Positions 54,216 to 63,322 of a stretch of DNA of 64,000 bases are shown piece after piece. Source of the DNA: Rhodothermales bacterium (lineage in GTDB: Bacteria > Bacteroidota > Rhodothermia > Rhodothermales > VXPQ01); assembly GCA_022821845.1 (NCBI GenBank), contig JAJECT010000009.1, positions 30,275 to 94,274 of the forward strand. The letters run 5' to 3'. A program made the translations under genes and the position numbers. How positions within the stretch are numbered: position 1 is the first letter of the stretch; each line of letters opens with the position of its first letter. The notes under the pieces were generated by a model that saw only the letters and a program-made list of their open reading frames with translations, made no database searches and was not told where the DNA came from.

Positions 54216-56651
54216 TCATTCCAGAAAAAGATCCGTCGTCCGCTCGACGCTTTTGCCGGTGGCGAGGTCGCGTACGCGCAAGGCAAGGGTATATAGTCCG
54301 GGCGCCTGATTCGTGGCGTCGAGAATAAGGTAATTCGTTTCGTCCGGCGACGAGCCCGTCCCGGGTACGCTCACAGAGACGCCGCCCCCGCGCCCGCCAA
54401 AGAGATTTTTCACGAACCGGGCTACGCCTTTCGCATTGTTCCGGGGCGCAAGGCGGGCTTCCATTTCGTATCGGGTCGCCCCGTTTTCGTCCAGGGCCAA
54501 TTGATATATCTCGAAAAAGAGATAGATCGGTTGCCGGTGCGAGAATACGTTCCACGGGGCGGGCGCAATGGAAAATCCGGCACGCTGCAAGACGCCGCCT
54601 CCCGAATCGGTTCGGCTATCCTCCTCAATCCCGTAGGCCAGCATCAGATCGCTCGCCTGGAGCTGGCCCTGCCCGAAATCGGGCACGTCGATGCTTCGGC
54701 GCTGTACGGCGACCGTGGCGCCGCTGGCCGTTTCGAATTCCATGGATACCTCGTGCCGCCCCGGCGGCGCCGCCATCGCCTGCGCGCCCACCCAGAGATG
54801 CGCCTCCTCGAAAGAGCGTATCTGCTCGCGCCGAAGCCCATAGACCGTTTGCCGCCGTTCGAGGAGAATATCCCGGTTTTCGCTCACAAGAAACGCCCCG
54901 ATGCGCGCCGAGATATCTATGGTCTCCTGTTGTAGCCCGCCCTCGGCAATCGGAATGCCGTACGCTACGTACAGGTCCGCCTCGCCGTCGCTTCCCTTGA
55001 AGGCGCTGGTCACGAACGGGATATCCACGCGCCGCCCGGGCGTCTCGTATTCGTAGCGCTCCGGGATCCGGGCGATGGTTTCTTTCGCGGCGAGCGAATA
55101 ATCGTTCAGCCAGGCTGGAACCCCTGCGGACATATCCGAAGCGCTGGGGGAATACAGCCGGTATTCTCCATTCCGAAACGGGTCCTCGAATACGAATCGA
55201 AAATCGCCGTAGTCCCATATGTTGAACGTGTTGGCCTCCGCCAGCATGTCGAAGTCGCCGCCGAGATGCGCCCCGCGCGGCGTAAAGTTCATGTCGGAGG
55301 GCGTTCGTACGGACCGCGGATCGCTGCGGGGCGTCGGCGCCGTCCCGAGGTCCCGTATCCCGGACGAACTGCCCGGCACAATCACGACGTCGCGCTCCGG
55401 GGGGCCGTATCGCACGAGAATATGGCCTCGCTCCGTATCCCAGCCCCGCAAGCCGAGCGCTTCGCTTCCGTACAGCAGATCGGCATATACGAGGCGGGCG
55501 TAGTGTTCGATTTTCCGTTCGTTCCAGGGCGTGAGATAGCGCGGGTCCTTGCTTGCCCAAAAGCGCGCGGCGTAGGAAACAGGGTCTTCCTCGTAGCGAT
55601 CTTCTTCGTCGGGCAAAAGGAGCAAGGAGAGGGTTTCGAACACGTTTTTCGCCTCGGGGTCCATATAGCGCAGCGCCGTTTCGAACGCATGGGCGGCGCC
55701 TTCCTGGTCGCCTCCGTACGCCTGGGCCAACCCCAGGTACAGCCACGTAGCAGGCCGTTCGGGGAAAGACGCATACATGCTTTCGAGCATTTCCCGGGCC
55801 GAGGCGTATTCGCCTTTCAGCGCATATAATTTCATGAGTTGCCGGTACGCCGCCAGCCTGCCGGGGTCGGACTTCAGGGCGCTTCCAAGGTGCGCGACAG
55901 CGCGTTCGTAGGCCCCTTGCGCCCGCCGCGACAAATCCATGATCGGCACCCCTTGCTCTTCCAGCTGCTCCACGTCGAAGCGGTCCGCAAGAAATACGCG
56001 CCCGGGGTCGTCGACGAACGCAGGCACGGTTTCGGGCGGGCCCGCTTGCGCGGCGCTGAACCCTTCTTCTGCTTCGATGTCCTCTTGCAAGGGGCTTTGC
56101 ATGGCCAGCGGCGGATCCCCGAGCGCCATGGCCTGGCTTCCCTGGTGCAAATTTCCACTGAAGGTCATGCTGGGAAACATGATGGCGTTGCGATAGCGCC
56201 AGAAATCCCGGATAAAGAGCGTACCCAGTTCCTCGTGCGCGAACGCATTCGTGGAATCGATAGAGAGAATTTTTCTGGAGAGGGTAATGCGCCGCTGTTC
56301 GAGGATGCGTTCTCTAATGAGGTTCCGCGATTCCTGGCGTAATTGCACCAGTTTGGCGACCAGATACTCGGTATTCTCCGGCTCGATCCGGAGGGCCTCG
56401 TCCAGCGCGTCCTCTGCCTTGCCTGGATCGGCCAGGGGCGTTTCGGCGTACAGGCGGGCGAGCAAGTAATGCGCTTCGGCCCGATCCGGGTCCGACGCCG
56501 TAACGCGCAGCAAGGCTTGTTCGGCTTGCTCGTACGATGCTTGCCCGAAGGCCAGGCGGCCCTCTTCCATGTCGCGATCCGTCGATTGGGCCCAGGCGGC
56601 GGGCAGCGGGCAACAAAGGCCGAGCAGGAAAACGATGAGCGGCGCGCGCAT
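54216..56651 (-). CDS. Exported GWxTD-domain protein with TPR-like repeats
   Basis: An 811-residue protein. A signal peptide MRAPLIVFLLGLCCPLPA (ending near AWAQS) is followed by TPR-like helices at about 25-130 and 245-380 (EGRLAFGQASYEQAEQALLR; PATWLYLGLAQAYGGDQEGA). The GWxTD-type region at about 395-640 has FWASKDPRYLTPWNERKIEH and RGWDTERGHILVRYGPPE, the G-W-x-T core. The C-terminal part is beta-rich. The family is common in Bacteroidota, Acidobacteria and relatives, with unknown function in the envelope. The start at 56651 is set by the signal peptide; 82 upstream codons overlap tyrS on the same strand and have no family character. tyrS ends 97 nt upstream. Confidence 0.85.
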   Translation of the reverse strand: MRAPLIVFLLGLCCPLPAAWAQSTDRDMEEGRLAFGQASYEQAEQALLRVTASDPDRAEAHYLLARLYAETPLADPGKAEDALDEALRIEPENTEYLVAKLVQLRQESRNLIRERILEQRRITLSRKILSIDSTNAFAHEELGTLFIRDFWRYRNAIMFPSMTFSGNLHQGSQAMALGDPPLAMQSPLQEDIEAEEGFSAAQAGPPETVPAFVDDPGRVFLADRFDVEQLEEQGVPIMDLSRRAQGAYERAVAHLGSALKSDPGRLAAYRQLMKLYALKGEYASAREMLESMYASFPERPATWLYLGLAQAYGGDQEGAAHAFETALRYMDPEAKNVFETLSLLLLPDEEDRYEEDPVSYAARFWASKDPRYLTPWNERKIEHYARLVYADLLYGSEALGLRGWDTERGHILVRYGPPERDVVIVPGSSSGIRDLGTAPTPRSDPRSVRTPSDMNFTPRGAHLGGDFDMLAEANTFNIWDYGDFRFVFEDPFRNGEYRLYSPSASDMSAGVPAWLNDYSLAAKETIARIPERYEYETPGRRVDIPFVTSAFKGSDGEADLYVAYGIPIAEGGLQQETIDISARIGAFLVSENRDILLERRQTVYGLRREQIRSFEEAHLWVGAQAMAAPPGRHEVSMEFETASGATVAVQRRSIDVPDFGQGQLQASDLMLAYGIEEDSRTDSGGGVLQRAGFSIAPAPWNVFSHRQPIYLFFEIYQLALDENGATRYEMEARLAPRNNAKGVARFVKNLFGGRGGGVSVSVPGTGSSPDETNYLILDATNQAPGLYTLALRVRDLATGKSVERTTDLFLE

Positions 56652-56748
56652 TGCGATTCGGAATACAGTCGGAAGCGATGTGCGACTCGTATGCGAGCAA
56701 CCTGCCCGCATACGAGGTACATATTTTTCTTCGGGCCAATGGTTCCGA

Positions 56749-57987
56749 TCAGGCGGCGCCTTCGTCGTCCGAACGAACAATACGGGCAAACCGCCGCTTG
56801 CCCGCCTTGATGACGAACGAAGGGCCTGTCTGGATATCCACTTCCATCCGCGCGTCGGATATTTTCTCCCCGTCGATGGAAACAGCCTTTTGCGCAATCA
56901 GCCGCCGGGCCTCCCCGTTCGAACTTGTGAGGCCCGCGCGGGTCATCAGGTCGAGAACGCCCATGCGGGCTCCGTCCTCGGGAGCGAAGCGAACGTTTTT
57001 TATGTTCTCCGGCACGCCGCCCCGGATCACCGTTCGCTCGAAATGTCGTCGCGCCCGCTCCGCCGCCTCTTCCCCATGGTACATGCTTGCGATCGTCCAG
57101 GCCAGTCGGTGCTTCGTATCGCGGGGTTCCCGGCTTGCCGCGGCGCGCAGGGCGGGAAGTTCTTCCGTCGGCGCGTTCGTGGCGAGCTCGAACCAGGGAT
57201 AGATCAGGTCGTCCGGAATGGAAAGCGTTTTCCCGTACATCTCTTCGGGCGATTCCGAAATGCCGATATAGTTGTCGAGCGACTTGGACATTTTTTCGAC
57301 GCCGTCCGTGCCGGGCAAAATAGGCGTCATGATGCATGCCTGTGGCTCCATCCCTTCGGATTGCTGCACGGCGCGTCCCACGAGCAGGTTGAATTTCTGG
57401 TCCGTTCCGCCCAGTTCGATATCCGCCCGGATGGCCACCGAGTCCTGGGCCTGCGCAAGCGGATACAAAAATTCGTGAATGCCTATCGGCTCGCCCGCCT
57501 GGTACCTTTTTTCGAAATCGTCGCGCTCCAGCATCCGGGCCACCGTATATTTGCTGGCCAACTGCACGACGTCGCTGAATTTCAGGGTATCAAGCCATTC
57601 CGAATTATAGACGATGCGCGTGCGTTCCGGGTCCAGGATGCGCGACGCCTGCTCGAAATAGGATTGCCCGTTCTCCCGGGTTTCCTCGACGGTCAGCGCA
57701 GGCCGGCCCTGGGCGCGCCCGCTTGGGTCGCCGATCATGCCCGTAAAATCCCCGACGATGAGTACGGCGCGGTGCCCCAGATCCTGAAATTGCCGCAGTT
57801 TGCGGAGCACCACGGAATGTCCCAGATGCAGATCGGGGCGGCTGGGATCGCAGCCCAGTTTGACAATGAGCGGCTCCCCCGTTTGCTCGGCCTTGCGCAA
57901 TTTTTCCGTCAGGGCGTCTTTCGGAACGATTTCGGCGACGCCACGCTCGATTTGCGCAAGTTGCTTGTCTATCGGCGGAAATTTCAT
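56749..57987 (-). CDS. tyrS: Tyrosyl-tRNA synthetase
   Basis: A 412-residue class Ic synthetase of the TyrZ type. The HIGH motif is HLGH at residues 54-57, the KMSKS motif is complete at about 230-234, GDFTGMIGDPSGR at about 77-89 and IELGGTDQKFNLLVGR at about 190-205. The C-terminal ~65 residues (GVLDLMTRAGLTSSNGEARRLI) form an S4 RNA-binding domain. It charges tRNA-Tyr. The start at 57987 (MKFPPIDKQL) follows the family; the frame is open 56 codons upstream through the smpB end. It probably ends the ffh operon. Confidence 0.96.
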   Translation of the reverse strand: MKFPPIDKQLAQIERGVAEIVPKDALTEKLRKAEQTGEPLIVKLGCDPSRPDLHLGHSVVLRKLRQFQDLGHRAVLIVGDFTGMIGDPSGRAQGRPALTVEETRENGQSYFEQASRILDPERTRIVYNSEWLDTLKFSDVVQLASKYTVARMLERDDFEKRYQAGEPIGIHEFLYPLAQAQDSVAIRADIELGGTDQKFNLLVGRAVQQSEGMEPQACIMTPILPGTDGVEKMSKSLDNYIGISESPEEMYGKTLSIPDDLIYPWFELATNAPTEELPALRAAASREPRDTKHRLAWTIASMYHGEEAAERARRHFERTVIRGGVPENIKNVRFAPEDGARMGVLDLMTRAGLTSSNGEARRLIAQKAVSIDGEKISDARMEVDIQTGPSFVIKAGKRRFARIVRSDDEGAA

Positions 57988-58054
57988 GGGGTTGCGGCTT
58001 CCATAAGGCCATGCCTCGCGTGGTCGGAACTGGCGATGCCGGGGGCTTTGTAAA

Positions 58055-58537
58055 TCAATGACGCGCGCTCGACGCCCGTTCCATGCGGCGTTTGGCTTCT
58101 CGCTCGGCGATGCTGGCTCGCCGATCATGCAATTTTTTCCCTTTGCACAGGCCAACCTTCACTTTCGCGTACCCGTTTTTCAGGTACACGGACAGCGGAA
58201 TCGCCGTATAGCCCTTTTGCGAACAGGCCTTGCGCCACTTGCGCAGCTCCCGCCGATGCAACAGAAGCCGCCGGGGACGAACCGGCGAAGGCAGCGTCGA
58301 GGCGTCCGCGAATTCGTACGGCGCAATATGGCAATCCATCAGCGTCATCTCGTCGGGCTCGATGCGACACCAGGCTTCCTGAAGAGAAATTTTTCCCTGC
58401 CGGACAGATTTTATCTCGCTTCCCCGCAAAACGACGCCGGCCTCGATCGTTTCCTCGACGCGATACTCGTGATACGCCTTGCGATTTTGCGTAATCGGCG
58501 TAACACGGTCCGAGGCGCTATCCCCTGGGCCCGTCAT
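58055..58537 (-). CDS. smpB: SsrA-binding protein SmpB
   Basis: A 160-residue SmpB, the tmRNA partner in ribosome rescue. [32 protein letters not shown] (about 14-45), [10 protein letters not shown] (about 67-76), [11 protein letters not shown] (about 85-95) and the basic C-terminal tail [17 protein letters not shown] (about 135-151) are diagnostic. The start at 58537 (MTGPGDS) lies inside the end of rplS, overlapping by 20 nt; 34 more open codons upstream are rplS sequence in another frame. The tmRNA gene is not in the window. Confidence 0.95.
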   Translation of the reverse strand: MTGPGDSASDRVTPITQNRKAYHEYRVEETIEAGVVLRGSEIKSVRQGKISLQEAWCRIEPDEMTLMDCHIAPYEFADASTLPSPVRPRRLLLHRRELRKWRKACSQKGYTAIPLSVYLKNGYAKVKVGLCKGKKLHDRRASIAEREAKRRMERASSARH

Positions 58538-58883
58538 GGATTTTTTCTTTGATGCGGGCGGCTTTCCCGCGCCGGGACCGCAGGAAATAGAGCTTCGCTC
58601 GCCGGACGCGCCCCTGCCGAACCCGCTCGATTTTTGCAATCTTCGGCGAGTTGATCGGGAAAATCCGTTCCACGCCGATCCCGTTGGATATCTTGCGCAC
58701 CGTAAAGGTCCGGCCTGGCCCCGCGCCTTGTTCGGCGATCACGACGCCCCGGTATTGCTGAATGCGCTCCTTGTCCCCCTCGACGACGCGCACATGCACG
58801 TTTACCGTATCGCCGGGCTTGAATTCCGGGATATCGTCCCGAAGCTGGGTCGTTTCGACGAGTTGCATGAGATTCGTAGCCAT
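58518..58883 (-). CDS. rplS: Ribosomal protein L19
   Basis: A 121-residue bL19 of the 50S subunit near the 30S interface. [29 protein letters not shown] (about 21-50), [17 protein letters not shown] (about 67-83) and [21 protein letters not shown] (about 92-112) are the family signatures. The start [10 protein letters not shown] at 58883 is the usual one; ten more codons are open upstream. It is 35 nt after trmD in the conserved rpsP-rimM-trmD-rplS order and its end overlaps smpB. Confidence 0.97.
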   Translation of the reverse strand: MATNLMQLVETTQLRDDIPEFKPGDTVNVHVRVVEGDKERIQQYRGVVIAEQGAGPGRTFTVRKISNGIGVERIFPINSPKIAKIERVRQGRVRRAKLYFLRSRRGKAARIKEKIHDGPRG

Positions 58884-58918
58884 GGGGCTGTGCCTCTGAA
58901 AAGGATGGTCCAATATAT

Positions 58919-59644
58919 TTACGATGATGCCTGGCGCGAACCAGGTTCGGGGACGTCTGCTCCCCTTTCCGGCAAGTCGGGCCGCCGCCGCGCCGTCAGG
59001 CTTTGGCGTTGCCGCTCTCGCCAGCGGGCAATTTCTTTATGGTCTCCGGATAACAAAACCTCCGGTACGCGCATCCCCCGAAATTCGGCGGGCCGCGTAT
59101 AGACCGGAGCGCCCAGCAATCCGTCCTGGAACGAATCGGACAACGCCGACTCGGCGTCGCCCAGTACGCCCGGGATCAGGCGCGCCATGGCGTCCGCAAG
59201 CGCGAGCGCGGGCAATTCCCCCCCGCTCAGCACATAGTCTCCCATAGAGATTTCCCGCGTAACCAGCGCGTCCCGAATCCGTTGATCTATTCCGATATAC
59301 TGCCCCGCCAGAAATACAAGGTGTTCCTGGAGCGACAGGGCCGTGGCCGTTTCCTGGGTCAGCGTTTCGCCGTCCGGAGCGAAATACACGATTTCGTCCA
59401 CGGCTTGGCCGCTTTCCGAGCGAATCGCCTCTATACACCGGAAAACGGGTTCCGGTTTCAATACCATGCCCGCGCCGCCGCCATACGGATAGTCGTCTAC
59501 CTGCCGGTGCTTGTCCAGCGCATGGGTCCGGATGTCATGGACGCGAATATCCGCCAGGCCCTTGTCCGCAGCGCGGCGCAGGACGCCGTGTCGCAGCGCG
59601 CCGGCGACGAGTTCGGGAAGTACGGTGACAATATCGATGCGCAC
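58919..59644 (-). CDS. trmD: tRNA (guanine-N1-)-methyltransferase
   Basis: A 241-residue SPOUT enzyme forming m1G37 in tRNAs, needed to hold the reading frame. The start [33 protein letters not shown] (about 47-66), [12 protein letters not shown] (about 110-121), [32 protein letters not shown] (about 130-161) with the knot, and [21 protein letters not shown] (about 182-202) are all present. It is 15 nt after rimM and 35 nt before rplS. Confidence 0.96.
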   Translation of the reverse strand: MRIDIVTVLPELVAGALRHGVLRRAADKGLADIRVHDIRTHALDKHRQVDDYPYGGGAGMVLKPEPVFRCIEAIRSESGQAVDEIVYFAPDGETLTQETATALSLQEHLVFLAGQYIGIDQRIRDALVTREISMGDYVLSGGELPALALADAMARLIPGVLGDAESALSDSFQDGLLGAPVYTRPAEFRGMRVPEVLLSGDHKEIARWRERQRQSLTARRRPDLPERGADVPEPGSRQASS

Positions 59645-59659
59645 GGCGCAGGTCCTTGT

Positions 59660-60214
59660 TTATGCGTCCAGCAGCCCTTCTATCGTCCGCAGGGTCATGC
59701 GCTTCGCCTCGGGATCGACCGCCGCCACGAATGCGGGGACGGCCGGCACCATCGCCGAGGGGCGCCCCTTGCGCGCAATCACCAGCATCTCCTGTCCGGG
59801 AAAGGCCACTACGTCCTCCACCGTCCCGATCCGGTCCCCATTTTCTTCCATCACGGCAAATCCCGTCAGGTCGCCCCAGGAAAATGCGTCCCGCGCCAGA
59901 TCGTCCGGCGCTTCCGCCGGGGCGTACAACAAGGCGCCCCGCAACGCTTCGGCGGCTTCCCGCGAATCCACGGTTTCCAGTTTGAGCAGCACCAGCAATC
60001 CCTTGCGGGCATGTTGATAACGGACGCCTTGCACGTTGACGCGCCGCGCGGTATCGGGCGTTTGCCCCATATACAGCGCGGACGCCGATTCGAATTGCGT
60101 CGGATCGTCCGTTTCGGGGATCGCCTTGACTTCGCCCGACAGGCCATGCGCCCGGTATACGCGCCCCAAACACAGGAGCGTATCGGCAGGGTCGGGACAG
60201 GTCGTTGCGTTCAA
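59660..60214 (-). CDS. rimM: 16S rRNA processing protein RimM
   Basis: A 184-residue 30S maturation factor with an N-terminal RimM beta-barrel (LLCLGRVYRAHGLSGEVKAIPETDDP, about 13-38) and a C-terminal PRC-barrel (DLTGFAVMEENGDRIGTVEDVVAFPGQEMLVI, about 114-147; ending VPAVPAFVAAVDPEAKRMTLRTIEGLLDA). It binds S19 and works in 16S 3' domain assembly, in the same process as RimP. It lies 31 nt after rpsP and 15 nt before trmD. Confidence 0.94.
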   Translation of the reverse strand: MNATTCPDPADTLLCLGRVYRAHGLSGEVKAIPETDDPTQFESASALYMGQTPDTARRVNVQGVRYQHARKGLLVLLKLETVDSREAAEALRGALLYAPAEAPDDLARDAFSWGDLTGFAVMEENGDRIGTVEDVVAFPGQEMLVIARKGRPSAMVPAVPAFVAAVDPEAKRMTLRTIEGLLDA

Positions 60215-60245
60215 AGAACCGTACGGAAGCAGGCGTCAGCGTATA

Positions 60246-60992
60246 CTATTTCTCCGCCTTGCTTTCTTCCGCGTTTTCTTCCGGGGCGTCGCTTTCCGCA
60301 GGCGCAGCAGCCGGGGCTTCCGCCTCGCTCGCCTCCGCTTCGGGAGATTTTTCAGCAGCGGCAGCCGGGGCTTCTGCCTCGCTCGCCTCCGCTTCGGGAG
60401 ATTTTTCAGCAGCGGCAGCCGGAGATTCCTCCTCGCTCGCATCCGTTTCGGACGCTTTTTCAGCGGCGGCAGCCGCTTCTTTTTCGGCCTCCACCCGCTC
60501 CTGGGCCAATTTCTTTTTCGCCGCTTCGGCTTCCTGTCGCGCCTGCGCTTCCTGTTCGGCTCGTTGCTTCGCGGCTTTCGCTTCCTGCGCGGCTACGCGC
60601 TTCGTCTCTTCGTCCAGCGCCTTTTGCCGTCGGGATTGCGCGGTTTCCTTGACGGAAGCAGCGCGTTTCACAGCCTGCCGTTCGCAATGCGCCTCGACCA
60701 TCTGCCGTATCTCCTCCTCCGTTTTTCCTTTCAGGCGAAGGTGCCGCTCCAGCAAAACCCCTTCCCGCTTCAGCAGATTCCGCACCGTATCGGAGGGTTG
60801 GGCCCCCTGCTCCAGCCAATAATGAATCCGCTCGACGTTCAACTCGACCGTAGAGGGCTTGACGAGCGGGTTGTAATTGCCCAGTTTTTCGATATAGCGC
60901 CCGTCTCGCGCCCGGCGCGAATCGGCGGCGACGATAGTCCAGAGCGGGAGTTTCTTGCGTCCCATGCGACGCAAACGAAGTTTGACTGCCAC
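60246..60992 (-). CDS. rpsP: Ribosomal protein S16 with long repetitive Ala/Glu C-terminal extension
   Basis: A 248-residue bS16, against about 80-180 usually. The core is residues 1-85: MAVKLRLRRMGRKKLPLWTI, DSRRARDGRYIEKLGNYNP, WLEQGAQPSDTVRNLLKREG. From about 85 to 180 comes a charged, probably helical Lys/Arg/Glu/Ala segment, then an acidic Ala/Pro/Glu region with an 18-residue unit (AEKSPEAEASEAEAPAAA) repeated twice plus a partial third copy. Extended S16 tails occur in Bacteroidota, but the repeats here are striking. It begins 65 nt after ffh. Confidence 0.95.
   Translation of the reverse strand: MAVKLRLRRMGRKKLPLWTIVAADSRRARDGRYIEKLGNYNPLVKPSTVELNVERIHYWLEQGAQPSDTVRNLLKREGVLLERHLRLKGKTEEEIRQMVEAHCERQAVKRAASVKETAQSRRQKALDEETKRVAAQEAKAAKQRAEQEAQARQEAEAAKKKLAQERVEAEKEAAAAAEKASETDASEEESPAAAAEKSPEAEASEAEAPAAAAEKSPEAEASEAEAPAAAPAESDAPEENAEESKAEK
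60307..60440 (+). repeat. 54-bp tandem repeats inside rpsP
   Basis: Copies at 60307-60360 and 60361-60414 differ by about one base, and a shorter, more diverged third copy runs from 60415 to about 60440. They keep the frame and encode the 18-residue Ala/Glu unit in the S16 tail. Near identity implies recent duplication. Confidence 0.85.
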
Positions 60993-61057
60993 GGTGTATG
61001 CCTCTTGATTCCGATGATTGATTGGCGTGTGTTGCGTAAAGCGGGGTTTGCGGGCGC

Positions 61058-62407
61058 CTACGGACGCCCCATGAGTCGGGAAAAGTCTACGGACCTTTTG
61101 GCGTTGGTCATGCGCGAAACGGTTTTCATCATCTTTTTCATGTCCTTGAACTGCTTGAGCAGCTGGTTCACGTCGCGCACCTCGGTTCCGCTGCCGCGCG
61201 CAATGCGGCGGCGGCGGCTTCCGTTCAGTATAGACGGATGGCGACGCTCTTCGGGCGTCATGGAAAGGATGATGGCTTCGATGTGCGTAAAGGCGTCGTC
61301 GTCGATCTGCGCGTCGCGCACTTGACGCTCCATGCCCGGAAGCATGCCGGCGATGTCGCTGAGCGATCCCATTTTGCGAATGCGCTGGATTTGCTCATAG
61401 AAATCGGCCAGGTCGAACTCCTCCGAACGAATCTTTTTGCGAAGTTGCCCGGCCTGCCGTTCGTCGAATTGCTCCTGCGCTTTTTCGACAAACGAAACGA
61501 TATCGCCCATGCCGAGAATGCGCCGCGCCATGCGATCCGGGTAAAAGGGCGTAAGCGCATCCATTTTTTCGCCTGTGGAGGCGAACTTGATCGGCTTTTG
61601 AACGACCGAGCGTATGGAAAGGGCTGCGCCGCCGCGCGTGTCCCCGTCCAGTTTGGAAAGCACGACGCCGTCGAAATCCAGCCGTTCGTTGAAGGCCAGC
61701 GCGGCCTGCACGGCATCCTGCCCCGTCATGCTGTCTACCACAAAGAGAATTTCGTCCGGGTCTACGGCGCGCTTTATGGCCGCGGCCTCGGTCATCATCT
61801 CCTCGTCTACGTGAAGCCGACCCGCCGTATCCACAATGACGATGTCGCGCGCGGCGCGGCGGGCTGCCCGGATGGCTTCGCGGGCTACGCGCACGGCGTC
61901 CGGCACGGGTTGTCCGTTTTCCATCACGGAATGCACCGGCACGTCGATAGACCGCGCCAGCGTTTCCAACTGCGCCACCGCCGCCGGGCGATATACGTCC
62001 GCCGCGGCCAGCAACGGCGTATTCCCCTGCTCTTTGAAATGCCGGGCAAGCTTTGCGCAGAAAGTCGTTTTGCCGGAGCCTTGCAGGCCCGCCACCAGAA
62101 TAACCGTGGGGGGATGCTGCGCCAGCGCAACGTCTTTGCGCTCGTCTCCGAGCAAGCTTGTCAACTCGTCGTAAACCAGTTTGACGAGTTGTTGCCCGGG
62201 AGAAACCGAGGACAGCACGGCTTCGCCCAGCGCCTCGTTGCGGACGCGCTCCGTAAAATCGCGGGCGACCTGATAGTTGACGTCGGCTTCCAGCAAGGCC
62301 CGCCGGATATCGCGCATCATTTCCGCGACATTCAGCTCGGTGATGCGCCCTTGTCCGCTAATGCGTTTTAACGCGCTTCCGACCTTTTGCGAAAGGCTCT
62401 CGAACAT
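61058..62407 (-). CDS. ffh: Signal recognition particle protein Ffh
   Basis: A 449-residue SRP54 homologue that targets nascent membrane proteins. The N domain begins MFESLSQKVGSALKRI; the G domain has VAGLQGSGKTTFCAKLARHF (about 105-124), DVYRPAAVAQLETLA (about 137-151), DIVIVDTAGRLHVDEEMM (about 185-202) and SKLDGDTRGGAALS (about 247-260); the methionine-rich M domain (about 325-445) includes GMLPGM, RIARGSGTEVRDVNQLLKQF and MKKMMK. It opens the ffh-rpsP-rimM-trmD-rplS-smpB-tyrS run under the promoter at 62438-62467. SRP RNA and ftsY are not seen. Confidence 0.97.
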   Translation of the reverse strand: MFESLSQKVGSALKRISGQGRITELNVAEMMRDIRRALLEADVNYQVARDFTERVRNEALGEAVLSSVSPGQQLVKLVYDELTSLLGDERKDVALAQHPPTVILVAGLQGSGKTTFCAKLARHFKEQGNTPLLAAADVYRPAAVAQLETLARSIDVPVHSVMENGQPVPDAVRVAREAIRAARRAARDIVIVDTAGRLHVDEEMMTEAAAIKRAVDPDEILFVVDSMTGQDAVQAALAFNERLDFDGVVLSKLDGDTRGGAALSIRSVVQKPIKFASTGEKMDALTPFYPDRMARRILGMGDIVSFVEKAQEQFDERQAGQLRKKIRSEEFDLADFYEQIQRIRKMGSLSDIAGMLPGMERQVRDAQIDDDAFTHIEAIILSMTPEERRHPSILNGSRRRRIARGSGTEVRDVNQLLKQFKDMKKMMKTVSRMTNAKRSVDFSRLMGRP

Positions 62408-62437
62408 AACGAATGCTGGTTAATTTCAATAGCCTGA

Positions 62438-62467
62438 CAAAGTACGAAATTTTTAATCCTGAATCAA
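62438..62467 (-). promoter_or_regulatory. Bacteroidota-type promoter of the ffh operon
   Basis: On the minus strand TTG (62467-62465) and TACTTTG (62444-62438) are 20 nt apart, the -33/-7 form. The start would lie near 62431, giving a ~24-nt leader before the ffh ATG at 62407. The 14 bases CGTACTTTGTCAGG are identical to those of the hemA promoter. Confidence 0.75.
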
Positions 62468-62561
62468 GCCTCGCGAGAACTTCGCAATCGCAGGCCCTGT
62501 CCCGCCGCGAAACAGGGTATATTGCCTCTTGCCCTGCATGCGCGACGCGTTGCCCCGTCCT

Positions 62562-63158
62562 ATGGATACGAACACGAAGACGAACACGGATACGAACGGC
62601 AAGTCCAGGCTGCGCAAGCGCTTCGGCGCCTATCGGGAAGCCTTGACCGAGGCCGAATACGCCCGCCGGAGCGCACAGATCGCAACGCAGCTGCTTGGGC
62701 TTCCCGAAATGAAGAGCCCCGGATGCGTACATGCCTACTGGCCGATGGTAGAACGCCGCGAACCGGACATTCGTTCGGCGATCACGCAACTTCGCGCGCA
62801 AGGCGCGGAGATCGCCCTCCCGCTGACGCCCGATATCCGGGTTCCGGTTATGTACGCCGTGCGATACGACGGACGCGCCCCGACCCCGGAGCCTCCCTGG
62901 GGCGTTCCCCGCCCGTCAGGTTGCGAGCAGGTGGCGCCGGACTGCATCGATGCGGTTATTGTCCCCATGCTGGGCGGCGGACGGGACGGGCGCCGGATCG
63001 GGTACGGAAAAGGATACTACGACGCTTTTTTGCAAGGTCTGCGGGCGCTTCGCATCGGGATTACGTATGCGGCCTGCCTCCTTGATTCGGTCCCCTCCGA
63101 ACCCCACGATATCCCCATGGACGTCCTCGTAACGGAGCAAGAGGCGATTCGCATTTGA
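62562..63158 (+). CDS. 5-formyltetrahydrofolate cyclo-ligase
   Basis: A 198-residue enzyme that turns 5-formyl-THF into 5,10-methenyl-THF with ATP. LRKRFGAYREALTEAEYARRS (about 17-37), AYWPMVERREPDI (about 58-70), the catalytic region VIVPMLGGGRDGRRIGYGKGYYDAFL (about 139-164) and PHDIPMDVLVTEQEAIRI at the end fit the family. The N-terminus has a short Asn/Thr repeat (NTKTNTDTN) from a near-repeat of ACGAAC units at 62571-62600. I start at 62562; an ATG 11 codons earlier (62529) is also open. A 6-bp hairpin CCCTGT/ACAGGG lies at 62496-62518, before the start. Confidence 0.92.
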   Translation: MDTNTKTNTDTNGKSRLRKRFGAYREALTEAEYARRSAQIATQLLGLPEMKSPGCVHAYWPMVERREPDIRSAITQLRAQGAEIALPLTPDIRVPVMYAVRYDGRAPTPEPPWGVPRPSGCEQVAPDCIDAVIVPMLGGGRDGRRIGYGKGYYDAFLQGLRALRIGITYAACLLDSVPSEPHDIPMDVLVTEQEAIRI

Positions 63159-63186
63159 GGATACGCTCGTCAAAATCCCTTCGCTG
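63153..63186 (-). repeat. Diverged copy of the recurrent GTATCC element at a gene end
   Basis: Read on the minus strand: CTCAGCGAAGGG, a short AT stretch, then GCGTATCCTCAAA, parallel to CTGAGCGAAGCGG...GAGTATCCTTTGA at 19841-19877. It overlaps the last bases of the cyclo-ligase gene, and no minus-strand gene follows, so in this case it is not a promoter for an annotated gene. Confidence 0.4.
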
Positions 63187-63322
63187 AGGCCCGTCCCTGT
63201 AACATCCGGCGGACGTATGTCGTACACTTCGTTGCAGCAGAAGGCCTTTTGCGGACGCATCGCGCAGTGCAGGCCAGCGCTGCGATAATCGAAACCCCCT
63301 TGTCCATCGTTCTGTCTCCGGC

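Noticed and set aside
60307..60440. Possible CRISPR or minisatellite array
   Set aside because: The repeats are directly adjacent without spacers and in frame with rpsP, so they are protein-coding tandem repeats.
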